Notes: generated by a model from the letters alone, not told the origin. Positions 35,481 through 44,869 are shown, numbered from the stretch's first letter. The stretch: DNA of 48,063 nt from Promethearchaeota archaeon (GCA_019057735.1 JAHLWV010000002.1:1-48063), one strand, 5' to 3'. A program made the numbers and translations.

Positions 35481-36443
35481 CTAAATGTATAGTCCTACTG
35501 GTGAATTAATAAGAAGTAAGGTCAATATTAACATAACAACCAACGAACTTGTTAAGCCGAGATAGACTCTTTTATTCCATTTCCATATATTTTGTCCATC
35601 TAATATCCCAATAGGAATCATATTAAAAGCTCCAAGCATGAAATTGAAGTAGGATGCATAACCAATGAAAAAATTCAAAGGATAGAGTGTATTAGGAATA
35701 AGTAGAGATATAATTAATAAAATTGAACCGTAGATCAAATTAATTACTGGTCCTGCTGCTTTACATAGTCCTGTTTTTCTGTTTATTTTATCTAATCCTA
35801 ATACCACGACTGCACCAGGGAGAGCTAGCATTGGAAATGTGCTAGATGAACTTATTAAACTAACAAAGCCCATAACAAGGCTTAAAGTTGTTAAAAGCAT
35901 CCCAAATGTAAGTAAACGAAATTTTGTTTGAAGTCCAAAATGAATCGCTACTTGACGATGGCCAAATTCGTGGAAAAGAAATGCGGTCATATAAAAACCA
36001 GCAAGCATAAAAAGAGCCCATATATAACCCGAATCGATAATCTGATTATAGAATGAAATTATTCCAATTAAAAAAATTAAGCTACATCCAATTATAAAAT
36101 GAAGTAATTCAGATTTATGCGCCAATAATATTCCTTTAAAATTAATGCCAGAATCAGGATCAAAAGCGTTTTCCGGTACTGCTTGTTCTTGACGATACCA
36201 TGTATAAGTTCCATCAGTTGTTCCTCGCATGGTAGTTTCTGTATAACTACTTTGTTCTGTAAATGAGGGAGTTGTTTGAGATGGAGCTGCATAAGTCGCA
36301 TGAGATGTATAATTTAAACTCTCTACGACAATATTACATTCGTGATCAATAGGCTCTTTATGTAGCGAGCAATATGATTGGCCACATTTAGAACAACCAT
36401 GCAATTCGGGGTTTTCGGTACCACAATGATAGCATTTAGGCAT
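35481..36443 (-). CDS. AN1 zinc finger fused to a site-2 protease (M50)
   Basis: A 320-residue protein. Residues 4-36 form an AN1 finger (C4, C7, C17, C20, C25, H28, H34, C36). A serine/threonine-rich linker (about 40-95) is followed by about six membrane helices of an M50 metalloprotease. HEFGH (158-162) supplies two zinc histidines and the catalytic glutamate; LDG (281-283) supplies the third ligand. These enzymes cut membrane-spanning segments of substrates. No PDZ domain is present. It lies 154 nt upstream of the AN1-rhomboid gene on the same strand; the two may act in one membrane quality-control route. Confidence 0.85.
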   Translation of the reverse strand: MPKCYHCGTENPELHGCSKCGQSYCSLHKEPIDHECNIVVESLNYTSHATYAAPSQTTPSFTEQSSYTETTMRGTTDGTYTWYRQEQAVPENAFDPDSGINFKGILLAHKSELLHFIIGCSLIFLIGIISFYNQIIDSGYIWALFMLAGFYMTAFLFHEFGHRQVAIHFGLQTKFRLLTFGMLLTTLSLVMGFVSLISSSSTFPMLALPGAVVVLGLDKINRKTGLCKAAGPVINLIYGSILLIISLLIPNTLYPLNFFIGYASYFNFMLGAFNMIPIGILDGQNIWKWNKRVYLGLTSSLVVMLILTLLLINSPVGLYI

Positions 36444-36669
36444 TTTTTATAGGTTCACTTCTTTTACTTCTTTTAGAAGAGATTAGATATGATATAAAAT
36501 TCAACATTAATAATATTAAGTTTAGATAATTTGGAATTCGTTTTTTAGTATATTTTAATAAAAACTCAAATAAATTGCTAAATTTAGTGATTTCTCCTCT
36601 GGTTTTAATTACCATAAAATAATTAAATTACAATTTACATACTTATTTATACAAAGTAATTAAAAACAG

Positions 36670-36924
36670 TTGATTATTACGGGGAAAAAAACAGTTTATT
36701 GCCCAACATGCGACCAAAATGTCGTTCTTAGAAGGAAGAACTTTGACCATATATACCACGAAATACTTTGCTTCTCCGTCATCTTAACAGCTGGCTTAGG
36801 CTTTTTTCTTTATTTAATCTTGAAATACAGCAAAACTAAAAACAGATGCCCAAATTGCGAAGCAGAATTCGATCTTAACAATCTTTCAGAGAGCAAGGTT
36901 CTTAAAAAAGATGTTACTAATTAG
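36670..36924 (+). CDS. Small membrane protein with split zinc ribbon
   Basis: An 84-residue protein with CPTC (residues 11-14) and CPNC (about 61-64) flanking a single hydrophobic helix (about 31-50). The cysteine pairs could form one zinc ribbon only if both ends lie on the same side of the membrane, so the helix may instead be a buried hairpin. The first conventional start is TTG at 36670, with no clear ribosome binding site. Function unknown. Confidence 0.6.
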   Translation: MIITGKKTVYCPTCDQNVVLRRKNFDHIYHEILCFSVILTAGLGFFLYLILKYSKTKNRCPNCEAEFDLNNLSESKVLKKDVTN

Positions 36925-36927
36925 AAT

Positions 36928-37182
36928 TTACTGAACTTTCATTATGTTTTTGCATCGAGGGCAAGTGCGATCTTTTTCTGATAATTCCTTTTTCATGATT
37001 GTCTTTTTGTATTTACATTTTGTTTTAGAGCAGATAAGAATAAATTTCGTTAATTTTATTGGTTCTTTTTCACCTTTCTTTTCGATCGGCTGAGTCTTAG
37101 GTTTTCTTGTTGATCTTGCGTCTTCTTTTTTCTCAGATTTTTTTACAGATTCTTCTGGTTTTATCCACTTATCCAATCCCAA
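36928..37182 (-). CDS. Small lysine-rich zinc-ribbon protein
   Basis: An 84-residue protein starting MGLDKWIKPEE. The middle is a low-complexity lysine/glutamate/proline stretch, and the C-terminal 35 residues form a zinc ribbon: ICSKTKC (C-x4-C) and later CPRC. It is probably a nucleic-acid or ribosome-associated factor by analogy with other small archaeal zinc ribbons, but I do not recognise a named family. It is convergent with the small membrane protein gene (3-nt gap). Confidence 0.65.
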   Translation of the reverse strand: MGLDKWIKPEESVKKSEKKEDARSTRKPKTQPIEKKGEKEPIKLTKFILICSKTKCKYKKTIMKKELSEKDRTCPRCKNIMKVQ

Positions 37183-37313
37183 ATCTGAGTCACTTCATCA
37201 TCTTTAACTGTTTAATTCTCTCAATATAAAAATAAAGTAATTGCTCACAATATATAACTCTCTGTAATTAATATAAAATAAATAAAAAAAATGTTACTGA
37301 TCGACACTCAAAA

Positions 37314-38555
37314 TTAATATACTTGAACTTTTCCAGCAATTAAACGCTTTCGCAAGTCAATAAAGTACTCCTTGCTTAACATCTCTTCAGAAACTTCTTT
37401 AGCTATTTTATCAATGCTCGCAAAGTTTACATTTTCAGCAGGGATAAGTTCTATCGAATTCACCCAAGGATCAGTGATTGGGCGTCCAATCTGGGAAAGT
37501 AGTTTTACATGTGCTTCTAAAATGTCCCCTTCACCTCTCTTATAGATTTCTCTACTCATTTCTGTACCTAAAATGTTATACAATTTACCTACATGGTTTA
37601 TTGGGTTTTTTCCACAAACTGCTTCCAAACTCATCGGTCTACAAGGAGTAATCAACCCATTTGATCGATTACCTCTTCCTACTTCACCATCGTCTCCCGC
37701 TTCAGCAGAAGTTCCAGTTATTGTAAGATAAAGAATTCCTTTATCCACTTTATCTCCCACATTTACTTGGCAAGTGACTTCGCGTTCGGGGATGATTTTA
37801 GCCGCCAAATCTAAAACCGCGTCTTTAATTTGATTTGTGTAATTAATATAATCATTGGCGTCATTGATGTATTTGCTGACCATAGCAGCTGCTACAGTAA
37901 TTCCTACTTTATTCCCGAGTCTTTCCGTCATAACTTTAATATCTTCTCCCGAACCTTTACATTTCTCTTTGAATTTATCTGAGTTAAGTAAATATTCCGC
38001 TTCTAATGTTATCTTTTCTACATCTGAATAGGGCGCATAACCTACTCCAAAGCTTGTATCGTTTGAAAGTGGTATGTCATCTGTGTGGTGGGAGTCATCA
38101 AAAACTCCAGTTAAGTCTATAGATCCCGGTCGGACGGCATAATCGAATTGGATGTCACTATTAAGGTTAAGATTCCTGAAGATATCAGCGAGAACTTTTC
38201 TTTGGGTGTCAATACAAATAGTAGCAACTGGTATGTATTCTAATTTACTTTCTGTTCCACATTTGGTGAGGATTTGATTTATTGCTCTTCCCACTATTAA
38301 AAAATATTGTGGTTGAATTATCATTCCTCCACCAAATTCTGGTTTAGCAGTTCCGCCAACTAGTGCTGCTTTATCAACATTATGATGATAAACCCTATCG
38401 TAATTCTCCAAATAGTACACACAAAGTGCTCTCGAGCACGCATCAGCTACTGCGTCGCACACGGTATCAGGGTGCCCTACGCCTTTCCGCTCGCATATTT
38501 CAGGAAATTCACTTTTTTCGATCGGTAAAAAATTCGCTTGTGTAATTTTCAACAT
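37314..38555 (-). CDS. mat: Archaeal S-adenosylmethionine synthetase
   Basis: A 413-residue enzyme of the archaeal methionine adenosyltransferase family, distinct from bacterial MetK. It makes SAM from methionine and ATP. Diagnostic stretches are [17 protein letters not shown] (about residues 22-38), [23 protein letters not shown], and [20 protein letters not shown] (about 266-285). Its product feeds the radical SAM enzymes, fibrillarin and Elp3 also encoded in this window. The promoter is compact: a TATA box 27 nt before the ATG, giving a leaderless mRNA, with a palindrome between TATA and start. Confidence 0.96.
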   Translation of the reverse strand: MLKITQANFLPIEKSEFPEICERKGVGHPDTVCDAVADACSRALCVYYLENYDRVYHHNVDKAALVGGTAKPEFGGGMIIQPQYFLIVGRAINQILTKCGTESKLEYIPVATICIDTQRKVLADIFRNLNLNSDIQFDYAVRPGSIDLTGVFDDSHHTDDIPLSNDTSFGVGYAPYSDVEKITLEAEYLLNSDKFKEKCKGSGEDIKVMTERLGNKVGITVAAAMVSKYINDANDYINYTNQIKDAVLDLAAKIIPEREVTCQVNVGDKVDKGILYLTITGTSAEAGDDGEVGRGNRSNGLITPCRPMSLEAVCGKNPINHVGKLYNILGTEMSREIYKRGEGDILEAHVKLLSQIGRPITDPWVNSIELIPAENVNFASIDKIAKEVSEEMLSKEYFIDLRKRLIAGKVQVY

Positions 38556-38559
38556 TTTA

Positions 38560-38574
38560 CATAGACTCTATGTG
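38560..38574. promoter_or_regulatory. Inverted repeat between the TATA box and start of mat
   Basis: ACATAG-ACT-CTATGT is a perfect 6-3-6 inverted repeat. It fills the space between the TATA box (38576-38587) and the likely transcription start at the mat ATG. A protein bound here would block polymerase, so it is a good operator candidate. The divergent HTH-CBS regulator gene 150 bp away is one candidate ligand. Confidence 0.5.
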
Positions 38575-38575
38575 A

Positions 38576-38587
38576 TTTATATAAATA
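38576..38587 (-). promoter_or_regulatory. TATA box of mat
   Basis: ATTTATATAAAT, itself palindromic, is centred 27 nt before the mat ATG, the standard archaeal spacing for a leaderless transcript. Confidence 0.6.
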
Positions 38588-38646
38588 GTTATTTTAATTA
38601 TGAATCTTAAAATTAAAGGTATTTATAAATAATTATTGATAATAAT

Positions 38647-38661
38647 ATGCATTGTTTGCAT
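38647..38661. promoter_or_regulatory. Inverted repeat upstream of the HTH-CBS gene
   Basis: ATGCA-TTGTT-TGCAT is a 5-5-5 inverted repeat about 47 nt before the start of the HTH-CBS regulator and just upstream of its TATA-like AT tract. It could be the regulator's own operator. Short repeats of this size can also occur by chance. Confidence 0.3.
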
Positions 38662-38707
38662 GAAATATGCTCATAAATTATAATTATTAAGCTTTACGGA
38701 TTTTAAA

Positions 38708-39274
38708 ATGGAAACATTACCAGATTCTTCTAAAATTAAAACTTTACGGAAGAGTTTAAACATTAGTCAAAAAGAATTGGGAGAGAAATTAAACATAACT
38801 CAATCTACGATATCAAGAATAGAAAATGGGACTATAGATCCCCCCTATTCCAAGTTTAAATTAATTTATGAATTCTTAGAAAATGAAAGAATAGCTCGTA
38901 AACAATCCATAAAACATGCCGTAGACATCCTTACTCCCGAAATTATATTCATAAATCCACATTCAACTGTGAAAGAAGCCGTAAAGCTGATGACAAAGTA
39001 CAACATCTCCCAAATCCCAATTATTGAGGATAATCATAATTATGGGAGTATTACGGCTAAAAAAATTCAGAAGTACATAACAGACGACCCTATAATTCTA
39101 AACCTAAAAGTAACCGACATTAAGGAACTGCCGTTTCCAGAAGTAGAAAAAAATTGGAATGTAAAAGATATTTCAAATTTATTGATTAATTATTCGGCAG
39201 TACTGGTGAAAGAGGATAAAAAATTCATAGGTATAATTACAGACTCTAATTTCCTTAAACTTACGAGTAAATAA
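38708..39274 (+). CDS. XRE-type HTH regulator with CBS-domain pair
   Basis: A 188-residue DNA-binding regulator. Residues about 9-60 form an XRE helix-turn-helix (LRKSLNISQKELGEKLNITQSTISRIENG). The rest is a tandem CBS module (about 72-188), a type that often senses adenosyl ligands such as AMP, ATP or SAM. This fits its position divergent from the SAM synthetase gene, suggesting but not proving control of SAM synthesis. A TATA-like tract about 28 nt before the ATG suggests a leaderless transcript. Confidence 0.87.
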   Translation: METLPDSSKIKTLRKSLNISQKELGEKLNITQSTISRIENGTIDPPYSKFKLIYEFLENERIARKQSIKHAVDILTPEIIFINPHSTVKEAVKLMTKYNISQIPIIEDNHNYGSITAKKIQKYITDDPIILNLKVTDIKELPFPEVEKNWNVKDISNLLINYSAVLVKEDKKFIGIITDSNFLKLTSK

Positions 39275-39399
39275 AAAGCCCCCATATTTACAGACCGGAA
39301 TCTACGAGTCAGTTTATTAAATAAATAAATCATCCCTAAATTTTATTTACAATAAAAAAATTTTATTAAACTATTTTGCTTTCTTAGATTTGGGAATAA

Positions 39400-40410
39400 A
39401 TGAATAGTACTATACTTGAAAAAATTGATGATTTGCTGAAAAAAGCAAATTTTGAAACATTCATATTAGATAATTATTGCAATAAAAAAAATAAATTTTG
39501 CTTTGATTTACTCGTCAAAAAGAACGATCTTATATTTAGTGTGAAAGTATTTTCAAACATCGATAATATAAGCACTGAAATAGTTAAGGATATTAAATCC
39601 TTGTCTACGCTGCTAAAATCTAAACCGCTATTAATAGGAATTAAAAATCGGTACAATGAATTAGAAGATAACACTATTTATATTAGAGACGGGTTACCCT
39701 TCATTACTTTAGCGACTTTAGAAAACATAATTAATAAAGGGTTATATCCCTACATTCTAGCAAGAAGAGGTGGTGGTATAATGTTTTTAAACGGGAATAT
39801 AATGAAATTCATTAGAGAAAAGCAGGAGATATCACGAAAGGAATTATCAGAGTTAATTGGAGTAACAAAACGTACTGTGTGTGCCTACGAAAATGAAAGT
39901 ATGCGACCTTCTAAAAAAATCGCTAAAAAGTTATCAAACATCCTAGAGAATAAAGATCTCTTCCGAAAAATTAATCTTTTTGATTGGAATTTCAAATTTG
40001 AAATTGATTTGAAAGAACCTCAAGAGTATGTTGCTCGTAATCCTTTTGAAACCCACCTTCAAGCAGTCTTAGACGACATTGGAGTCTGTTCTTATTGGTA
40101 CAAAAATAGCCCAATTCCGTTTAAATTATCTTTATATTCTAAAGTTTCTGAAGATAATAAGGAAAGAAATGTGTATCCTCTTTTTTCAGGCGTTTCAGAA
40201 GATGATAAAAAGATTAACGAACGTAGTCTCAGTTGCTTAAATATGTTTAACAAATTGTTCCATGTAAACTCTCTCTTTATTGTAAATAACGACATCAAAA
40301 TACCCGATTCGTTAAGAAAAATTAAAGTTCCTATTGTTAAAATTAGAAATTTAGAAAAGATAGATGACGAAGAGGAATTTATTGACCTCGTCCAAGAATC
40401 AGGAATTTAA
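39400..40410 (+). CDS. Archaeal HTH-type transcriptional regulator (COG1395 type)
   Basis: A 336-residue protein. The first 125 residues resemble a restriction-endonuclease-like fold without an obvious complete active site (CFDLLVKK, IFSVKVFSNID). Residues about 135-190 form an HTH (MKFIREKQEISRKELSELIGVTKRTVCAYENE). The C-terminal 140 residues are specific to this family of conserved archaeal regulators. The target is unknown. The last 47 nt overlap the RNase HII gene in a different frame. Confidence 0.85.
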   Translation: MNSTILEKIDDLLKKANFETFILDNYCNKKNKFCFDLLVKKNDLIFSVKVFSNIDNISTEIVKDIKSLSTLLKSKPLLIGIKNRYNELEDNTIYIRDGLPFITLATLENIINKGLYPYILARRGGGIMFLNGNIMKFIREKQEISRKELSELIGVTKRTVCAYENESMRPSKKIAKKLSNILENKDLFRKINLFDWNFKFEIDLKEPQEYVARNPFETHLQAVLDDIGVCSYWYKNSPIPFKLSLYSKVSEDNKERNVYPLFSGVSEDDKKINERSLSCLNMFNKLFHVNSLFIVNNDIKIPDSLRKIKVPIVKIRNLEKIDDEEEFIDLVQESGI

Positions 40411-41080
40411 CCACTATGTTGTTTGTGGTATTGACGAGGCGGGAAGAGGCCCCGTATTAGGGCCAATGGTAATTTGTGGCGTGTGCTTTTTCGAAGCTGA
40501 GCTAAAATTGCTTGCTGATATAGGAGTTAAGGATTCAAAGAAATTATCGCCCAAAAAACGGACTGAGTTAGCTAAAATAATAAAGGATAAATGTAAAAAT
40601 TATAAAACTATTGTTGTTACGGCTCAGGAAATCGACGCAAGAGTAGAAAATAGAATTACTTTGAATAGACTTGAAGAAGTTAAAATGGCAGAGATTATCG
40701 AAGCTTTAAAGCCTGATATTATTTATGTCGACGCTGCAGACGTGAACGAGGTAAGATTTGGGAAATCTATCCAAAAACTTCTTAAATATTCGCCTACTAA
40801 AATAATATCTAAGCATAAAGCAGATGATTTATACCCGATCGTCTCAGCTAGCTCAATAATTGCAAAAGATACGAGAGATAGCATTATAGAAGAATTAAAA
40901 AAGAATTACGGGGATTTTGGATCAGGATATCCCTCTGATACGCGATCTATAGAATTTCTGAGAGAATGGATAAAAGAAAAGAAAAAAGCTCCACTGATCG
41001 CTAGAAAATCTTGGGAAACTACGAAAAAAATAATCAGAGAGGAAGTATCTAACACTAAAATAACTGATTTTGTTAAATGA
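40364..41080 (+). CDS. rnhB: Ribonuclease HII
   Basis: A 238-residue enzyme that nicks RNA in RNA-DNA hybrids, removing primers and misincorporated ribonucleotides. Active-site motifs: GIDEAGRGPVLGPM (D and E of the DEDD set, about residues 22-35), VDAAD (about 120-124) and KADDLYPIVSASSIIAK (about 148-164). ATG at 40364 overlaps the previous gene by 47 nt; an in-frame TTG at 40382 would shorten the overlap and the N-terminus by six residues. Translational coupling with the regulator is likely. Confidence 0.95.
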   Translation: MTKRNLLTSSKNQEFNHYVVCGIDEAGRGPVLGPMVICGVCFFEAELKLLADIGVKDSKKLSPKKRTELAKIIKDKCKNYKTIVVTAQEIDARVENRITLNRLEEVKMAEIIEALKPDIIYVDAADVNEVRFGKSIQKLLKYSPTKIISKHKADDLYPIVSASSIIAKDTRDSIIEELKKNYGDFGSGYPSDTRSIEFLREWIKEKKKAPLIARKSWETTKKIIREEVSNTKITDFVK

Positions 41081-41122
41081 GATTTACAATCATATCTACT
41101 ATAATGATTTCTCTACTTCAAA

Positions 41123-41812
41123 TTATTTTTGAACAGTTAAAATAATGTGATTTGCAGCGTATTTATGAATGTTTATGCTATCGATTATTACATAACCCGC
41201 TTTTTCTAAAATTTTTTTTTCTTGCATGTAAATTTTTTCAGACTTTTCTACGCTGTCAATTGATTGAGATTTTATCGCGAGAATTAAAAAGCCTTTATTT
41301 TTTAGATAATAATTGCAATTTTCAATGGCTATTTGTGCTTGATTAGGTTGAGCGATGTCTTGATAGACTAGATCGATAGGAGTAAAAATAGCTTTAGCAT
41401 AGCTTTCTGGAAAATTAGCGTTACCTAATAATGGGACGATATTCTTTCTTTTATCGGTGTTTTGAATCAATTGTCTCATGCTGCGTTCAGCAAATTCGAC
41501 TCCGTAAATAACTCCCTCGTAAACAATGTCCGAAAGATGAGAAATTGTAGTTCCAGAGGATGCTCCTAAATACAAGCATCTTAAATCTTTCTTCAAGAAT
41601 CCCAACGAAGGCTTCTCCAATATCATCGCAGCTAATTTACTTCTAAGGGGATCCCATTCACGATATTCCTCTCCTTTAAAAGTAATTAGCCTCTCTCCAT
41701 ATACCTTATTACCAGGAATTAAGTTTTTAGAATAAAGTTTTGGATTCTGAGGTAACCCCGAGATATAAACATTAGAAAATTTTGGATGTGCTCTTATGGT
41801 AATGTTGCTCAA
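41123..41812 (-). CDS. flpA: Fibrillarin-like 2'-O-methyltransferase
   Basis: A 229-residue catalytic subunit of box C/D sRNP, which 2'-O-methylates rRNA and tRNA using SAM. Motifs: YREWDPLRSKLAAMI, SAM-binding LYLGASSGTTISHLSD, VYGVEFAERSMR-like strand, and VYQDIAQPNQA. The start is placed at TTG 41812 because a near-perfect ribosome binding site (AAAGGAGGT) lies 9 nt upstream, inside the end of nop5. An ATG at 41881 in the same frame would add 23 lysine-rich residues that simply read through the nop5 tail. Confidence 0.94.
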   Translation of the reverse strand: MSNITIRAHPKFSNVYISGLPQNPKLYSKNLIPGNKVYGERLITFKGEEYREWDPLRSKLAAMILEKPSLGFLKKDLRCLYLGASSGTTISHLSDIVYEGVIYGVEFAERSMRQLIQNTDKRKNIVPLLGNANFPESYAKAIFTPIDLVYQDIAQPNQAQIAIENCNYYLKNKGFLILAIKSQSIDSVEKSEKIYMQEKKILEKAGYVIIDSINIHKYAANHIILTVQK

Positions 41813-41819
41813 TTTAACT

Positions 41820-43043
41820 TTACCTCCTTTTTTTTTTACTTGTTTGTTTTTTATTATATCTAGTCTTAGTTTTGGGCTCACTTCTTTTTAGTGGAGGTTT
41901 AGGATATTTCTTCTCAATTTCCCTGATTTTTTCGTTTATCGCTTTTGAAAGCACATCGGCTACAAACTCACCTCCAAAATAATCTACTTTTGCTGAAATA
42001 CCAATTTTTCCAGATATAACTCGAGATATCTTCCCTCTATTCCAGGCCTTACTTCCACGGATTAGGTTCCACTGAAAAATTAATCCGTGTTTTGGGCGTT
42101 TTTCACCGGTTTTAAGGAACCTATATAAAGCCTTCTCAGCCCCCAATAGTTGAATTCTTGAAGCTGGCATGAATGCTAATTTTTTTAAACTTCCCGCTTT
42201 TGCTATTAATTTTGCTCCAATTAAACTTCCAACTAAAGCAAAAAGATTTGGAGCAATTTGTTCCATTACTAAATCTAAATGTCCCTCTAATTCATGAATA
42301 AATTCGTCCAAAGATAAAATTTCATTAGCGTATTTTATAATTATGTTAAGATCAATATCTGCTCCCATTGATTGGGAGGCTAAATTCTGCAACATTTTAA
42401 TTCTTTCTTCTTTAAAACCAAATTCTTGATCGATCTTATTATAGGTGAAATTATCACGATGTCCTAAAACTGAAATGAGTCTTGCTATAAGGATGTTATC
42501 TTCTATTATTTTATCAACTAGCTCTGGAAAATGTAAACCATACCATTCTCTCATGCGACTTGAGAATAAACTTAATGATTTTTTAAGAATATCCAAAGTT
42601 TCTATGATTTGAATGACTTCTACATCTCCCTTACTCCCAAATTGACTAATTTGTTCTTTGATTAGATGTTCTTCAACTCTCTTAAAGAAAGAGAGAATTT
42701 CGTCTCGTGTTTTCGTGATACCTATTTTTTTCAATTGATCACTCAAATTGAAGCGAAAATTTTTAAATTCTAAAGATAGTTTTTCAAAAGAAGTGTTATA
42801 TCCTAAATCCTGCAGTGTTATATCTTTTAGTTTTCTATTATCAAACACAAAATCATCAAAACCTGAACTGTTTAATTCATTCATAAAGTCTAAATACTCT
42901 GCTGATAGAGTATCGTTATTTAATGAATTATAAAAATTTACTGATTTTTGAATATCGTCTAAGAAATCTATATAATTAAGGAAATTTCCTCCATCATCAA
43001 TAGCAAAAATCCCTATTAAAGAATCAATAATATAACATCTCAT
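41820..43043 (-). CDS. nop5: Nop5 (Nop56/58-like) box C/D sRNP protein
   Basis: A 407-residue scaffold of the C/D methylation complex. The N-terminal domain (MRCYIIDSLIGIFAIDDGG) binds fibrillarin, a coiled coil (about 100-230) mediates dimerisation, and the Nop domain follows (LVGSLIGAKLIAKAGSLKKLAFMPASRIQLLGAEKALYRFL, about 266-310), binding L7Ae and the guide RNA. The lysine-rich tail is typical. ATG at 43043 gives the family N-terminus; the GTG four codons earlier is unlikely. It is the first gene of the nop5-flpA operon. Confidence 0.95.
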   Translation of the reverse strand: MRCYIIDSLIGIFAIDDGGNFLNYIDFLDDIQKSVNFYNSLNNDTLSAEYLDFMNELNSSGFDDFVFDNRKLKDITLQDLGYNTSFEKLSLEFKNFRFNLSDQLKKIGITKTRDEILSFFKRVEEHLIKEQISQFGSKGDVEVIQIIETLDILKKSLSLFSSRMREWYGLHFPELVDKIIEDNILIARLISVLGHRDNFTYNKIDQEFGFKEERIKMLQNLASQSMGADIDLNIIIKYANEILSLDEFIHELEGHLDLVMEQIAPNLFALVGSLIGAKLIAKAGSLKKLAFMPASRIQLLGAEKALYRFLKTGEKRPKHGLIFQWNLIRGSKAWNRGKISRVISGKIGISAKVDYFGGEFVADVLSKAINEKIREIEKKYPKPPLKRSEPKTKTRYNKKQTSKKKRR

Positions 43044-43113
43044 TATTCTATACACTTGCTTTAGTAAAATTTCTCAAATAATAATAATAATCATTTCTTA
43101 CATAATAATAGTA

Positions 43114-44040
43114 ATGCTTGAACTAAATATTTCTGAGTTAAAATTAAACTCTCCTTTAATTTTAGCTTCCGGCATTTTAGGTGTTTCTTATTCTAGTATG
43201 AAAAGATTAATTGACGCTGGAATGGGCGCAATTACTACCAAATCAATTGGTCCTGTCCGAAGAAAGGGATTTAAGAACCCTTCAATCATTGAAGTACACA
43301 ATGGCTCGTTTTTAAATAGTGTAGGCCTTGGAAACCCTGGAATAGATAGCTTTATTACAGAAATTATAGAAATTAAAAAATTCGGCTTCCCTTTAATTGT
43401 AAGCGTTTTCGGAGATACAACTGATTCTTACATTGATGTCGCCTCAAAAGCTGAAAAGGCAGGGGCTAACGCTATTGAAATTAACATCTCTTGCCCGCAT
43501 GCTGAAGTATCTAGCATAGGAATTGATAAGAATCTAACTTATTCCGTTGTTAAAGCTATAAAAGAGAAAATAAGCGTCCCTCTGTTTGCTAAACTAAATC
43601 CAAATGTAACCAATATGGGCGAAATTGCTATAGCAGCGCAGAAAGGGGGTGCCGATGGAGTAGTCGCAATTAATACTCTTGCCGCAATGAAAATTGATAT
43701 TAATGTAAAAAGACCTATTTTATCGCATGGAAGTGGAGGGCTTTCAGGAATTGCAATACATCCCATAGCTGTAAAAAAAATCTACGATCTTTATAAAATT
43801 TTAGAGATTCCTATAATTGGATGCGGAGGGATAACCACTTATGAAGATGTGATTGAATTTTTCTTGGCAGGAGCTTCTGCTGTTCAAATTGGAACTGCTC
43901 TCTATCAAGGATATGATATTATCTCCAAAATTAATCAGGGATTAACAAAATATCTTAAAGAAAACGAATTTAATTCAATTTCTGAAATTACGGGTTTAGC
44001 ACACAATTACAAAACGCAAGAGGTTCCCGATTTTGACTAA
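43114..44040 (+). CDS. pyrD: Dihydroorotate dehydrogenase, class 1B catalytic subunit
   Basis: A 308-residue FMN enzyme of pyrimidine synthesis that oxidises dihydroorotate to orotate. Signatures: SPLILASGILG near the N-terminus, EINISCPHA with the catalytic-base cysteine of class 1 enzymes (about residue 130), FAKLNPNVTN, and IPIIGCGGITTYEDVIEFFLAGASAVQIGTA with the FMN phosphate site. Pairing with pyrK downstream marks it as the NAD-dependent 1B type. The ATG probably begins a leaderless mRNA, since only 70 bp separate it from nop5. Confidence 0.96.
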   Translation: MLELNISELKLNSPLILASGILGVSYSSMKRLIDAGMGAITTKSIGPVRRKGFKNPSIIEVHNGSFLNSVGLGNPGIDSFITEIIEIKKFGFPLIVSVFGDTTDSYIDVASKAEKAGANAIEINISCPHAEVSSIGIDKNLTYSVVKAIKEKISVPLFAKLNPNVTNMGEIAIAAQKGGADGVVAINTLAAMKIDINVKRPILSHGSGGLSGIAIHPIAVKKIYDLYKILEIPIIGCGGITTYEDVIEFFLAGASAVQIGTALYQGYDIISKINQGLTKYLKENEFNSISEITGLAHNYKTQEVPDFD

Positions 44041-44869
44041 AAACATGGTTAAAACAGTAAAAATAACGAAAATCATCGACGAATGCCATGGAGTCAAAAC
44101 TCTCATATTTAAAGAACAAAACTTGATAAAACCTAAACCGGGACAGTTCCTAATGATTTGGTTACCTGGTGTTGATGAAATTCCAATGTCAATATCGTCT
44201 TATTCGGATAATAATGAGTGGTCGATAACTGTTCAAAATGTTGGGGAATGTACAAGTTCGATTCACCAACTTAAAATTGGAGATTATATTGGAGTAAGAG
44301 GTCCAATCGGTAACTTTTTTACCATTCCCAAAGAAAAAAATAAGATTCTTTTTTTGATTGGGGGTGGGATCGGGGTAGCTCCACTTAAATTTCTTTCTTC
44401 AGAACTAATAAGACTGAAGCATAATTTTAAGTTAATTATTGGTGCAAGGTTAGAAAATCAACTCGTATTCAAGAACAATGTGAATTATCAAGATCAAAAA
44501 GGGTTTGAAGTTCATTTCTGCACTGATGATGGTAGTTACGGAGAAAAGGGATTTACTACAGAAATCTTTAAAAGTTTCATTAAAAACATGAGCAGAGAGG
44601 AGTTGCAAAATACGCTAGTTTTTACCTGTGGTCCCGAAATTATGATGCATAAGTTGCTACACATTTGTCTTGAGAATAAAATTGAACTTCAAGCAAGTCT
44701 TGAAAGAATTATGAGGTGTGGTTGCGGATTGTGTGGCTTATGCGTTATAGATCCCCTTGGATTATTAGTTTGTAATGACGGACCCATTTTTACTTCCGCA
44801 GTTTTAGAGAAAATGGAAGATTTTGGAAAATATAAGAGAGATTTTTCTGGGAAAAAAATCTTAATATAG
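44033..44869 (+). CDS. pyrK: Dihydroorotate dehydrogenase electron-transfer subunit
   Basis: A 278-residue FAD/[2Fe-2S] partner of PyrD that passes electrons to NAD. The FAD-binding barrel includes PMSISSY (about residues 46-53), the NAD domain includes LFLIGGGIGVAPLKFL, and the cluster ligands are in RCGCGLCGLCVIDP (three cysteines) with VCND later. The TTG start overlaps pyrD by 8 nt and has GAGGT 6-8 nt upstream; ATG at 44045 is the alternative. Confidence 0.95.
   Translation: MTKNMVKTVKITKIIDECHGVKTLIFKEQNLIKPKPGQFLMIWLPGVDEIPMSISSYSDNNEWSITVQNVGECTSSIHQLKIGDYIGVRGPIGNFFTIPKEKNKILFLIGGGIGVAPLKFLSSELIRLKHNFKLIIGARLENQLVFKNNVNYQDQKGFEVHFCTDDGSYGEKGFTTEIFKSFIKNMSREELQNTLVFTCGPEIMMHKLLHICLENKIELQASLERIMRCGCGLCGLCVIDPLGLLVCNDGPIFTSAVLEKMEDFGKYKRDFSGKKILI

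Noticed and set aside
41813..41881. N-terminal extension of fibrillarin starting at ATG 41881
   Set aside because: It would overlap nop5 by 62 nt and add lysine-rich residues absent from the family; a strong ribosome binding site points to TTG 41812.
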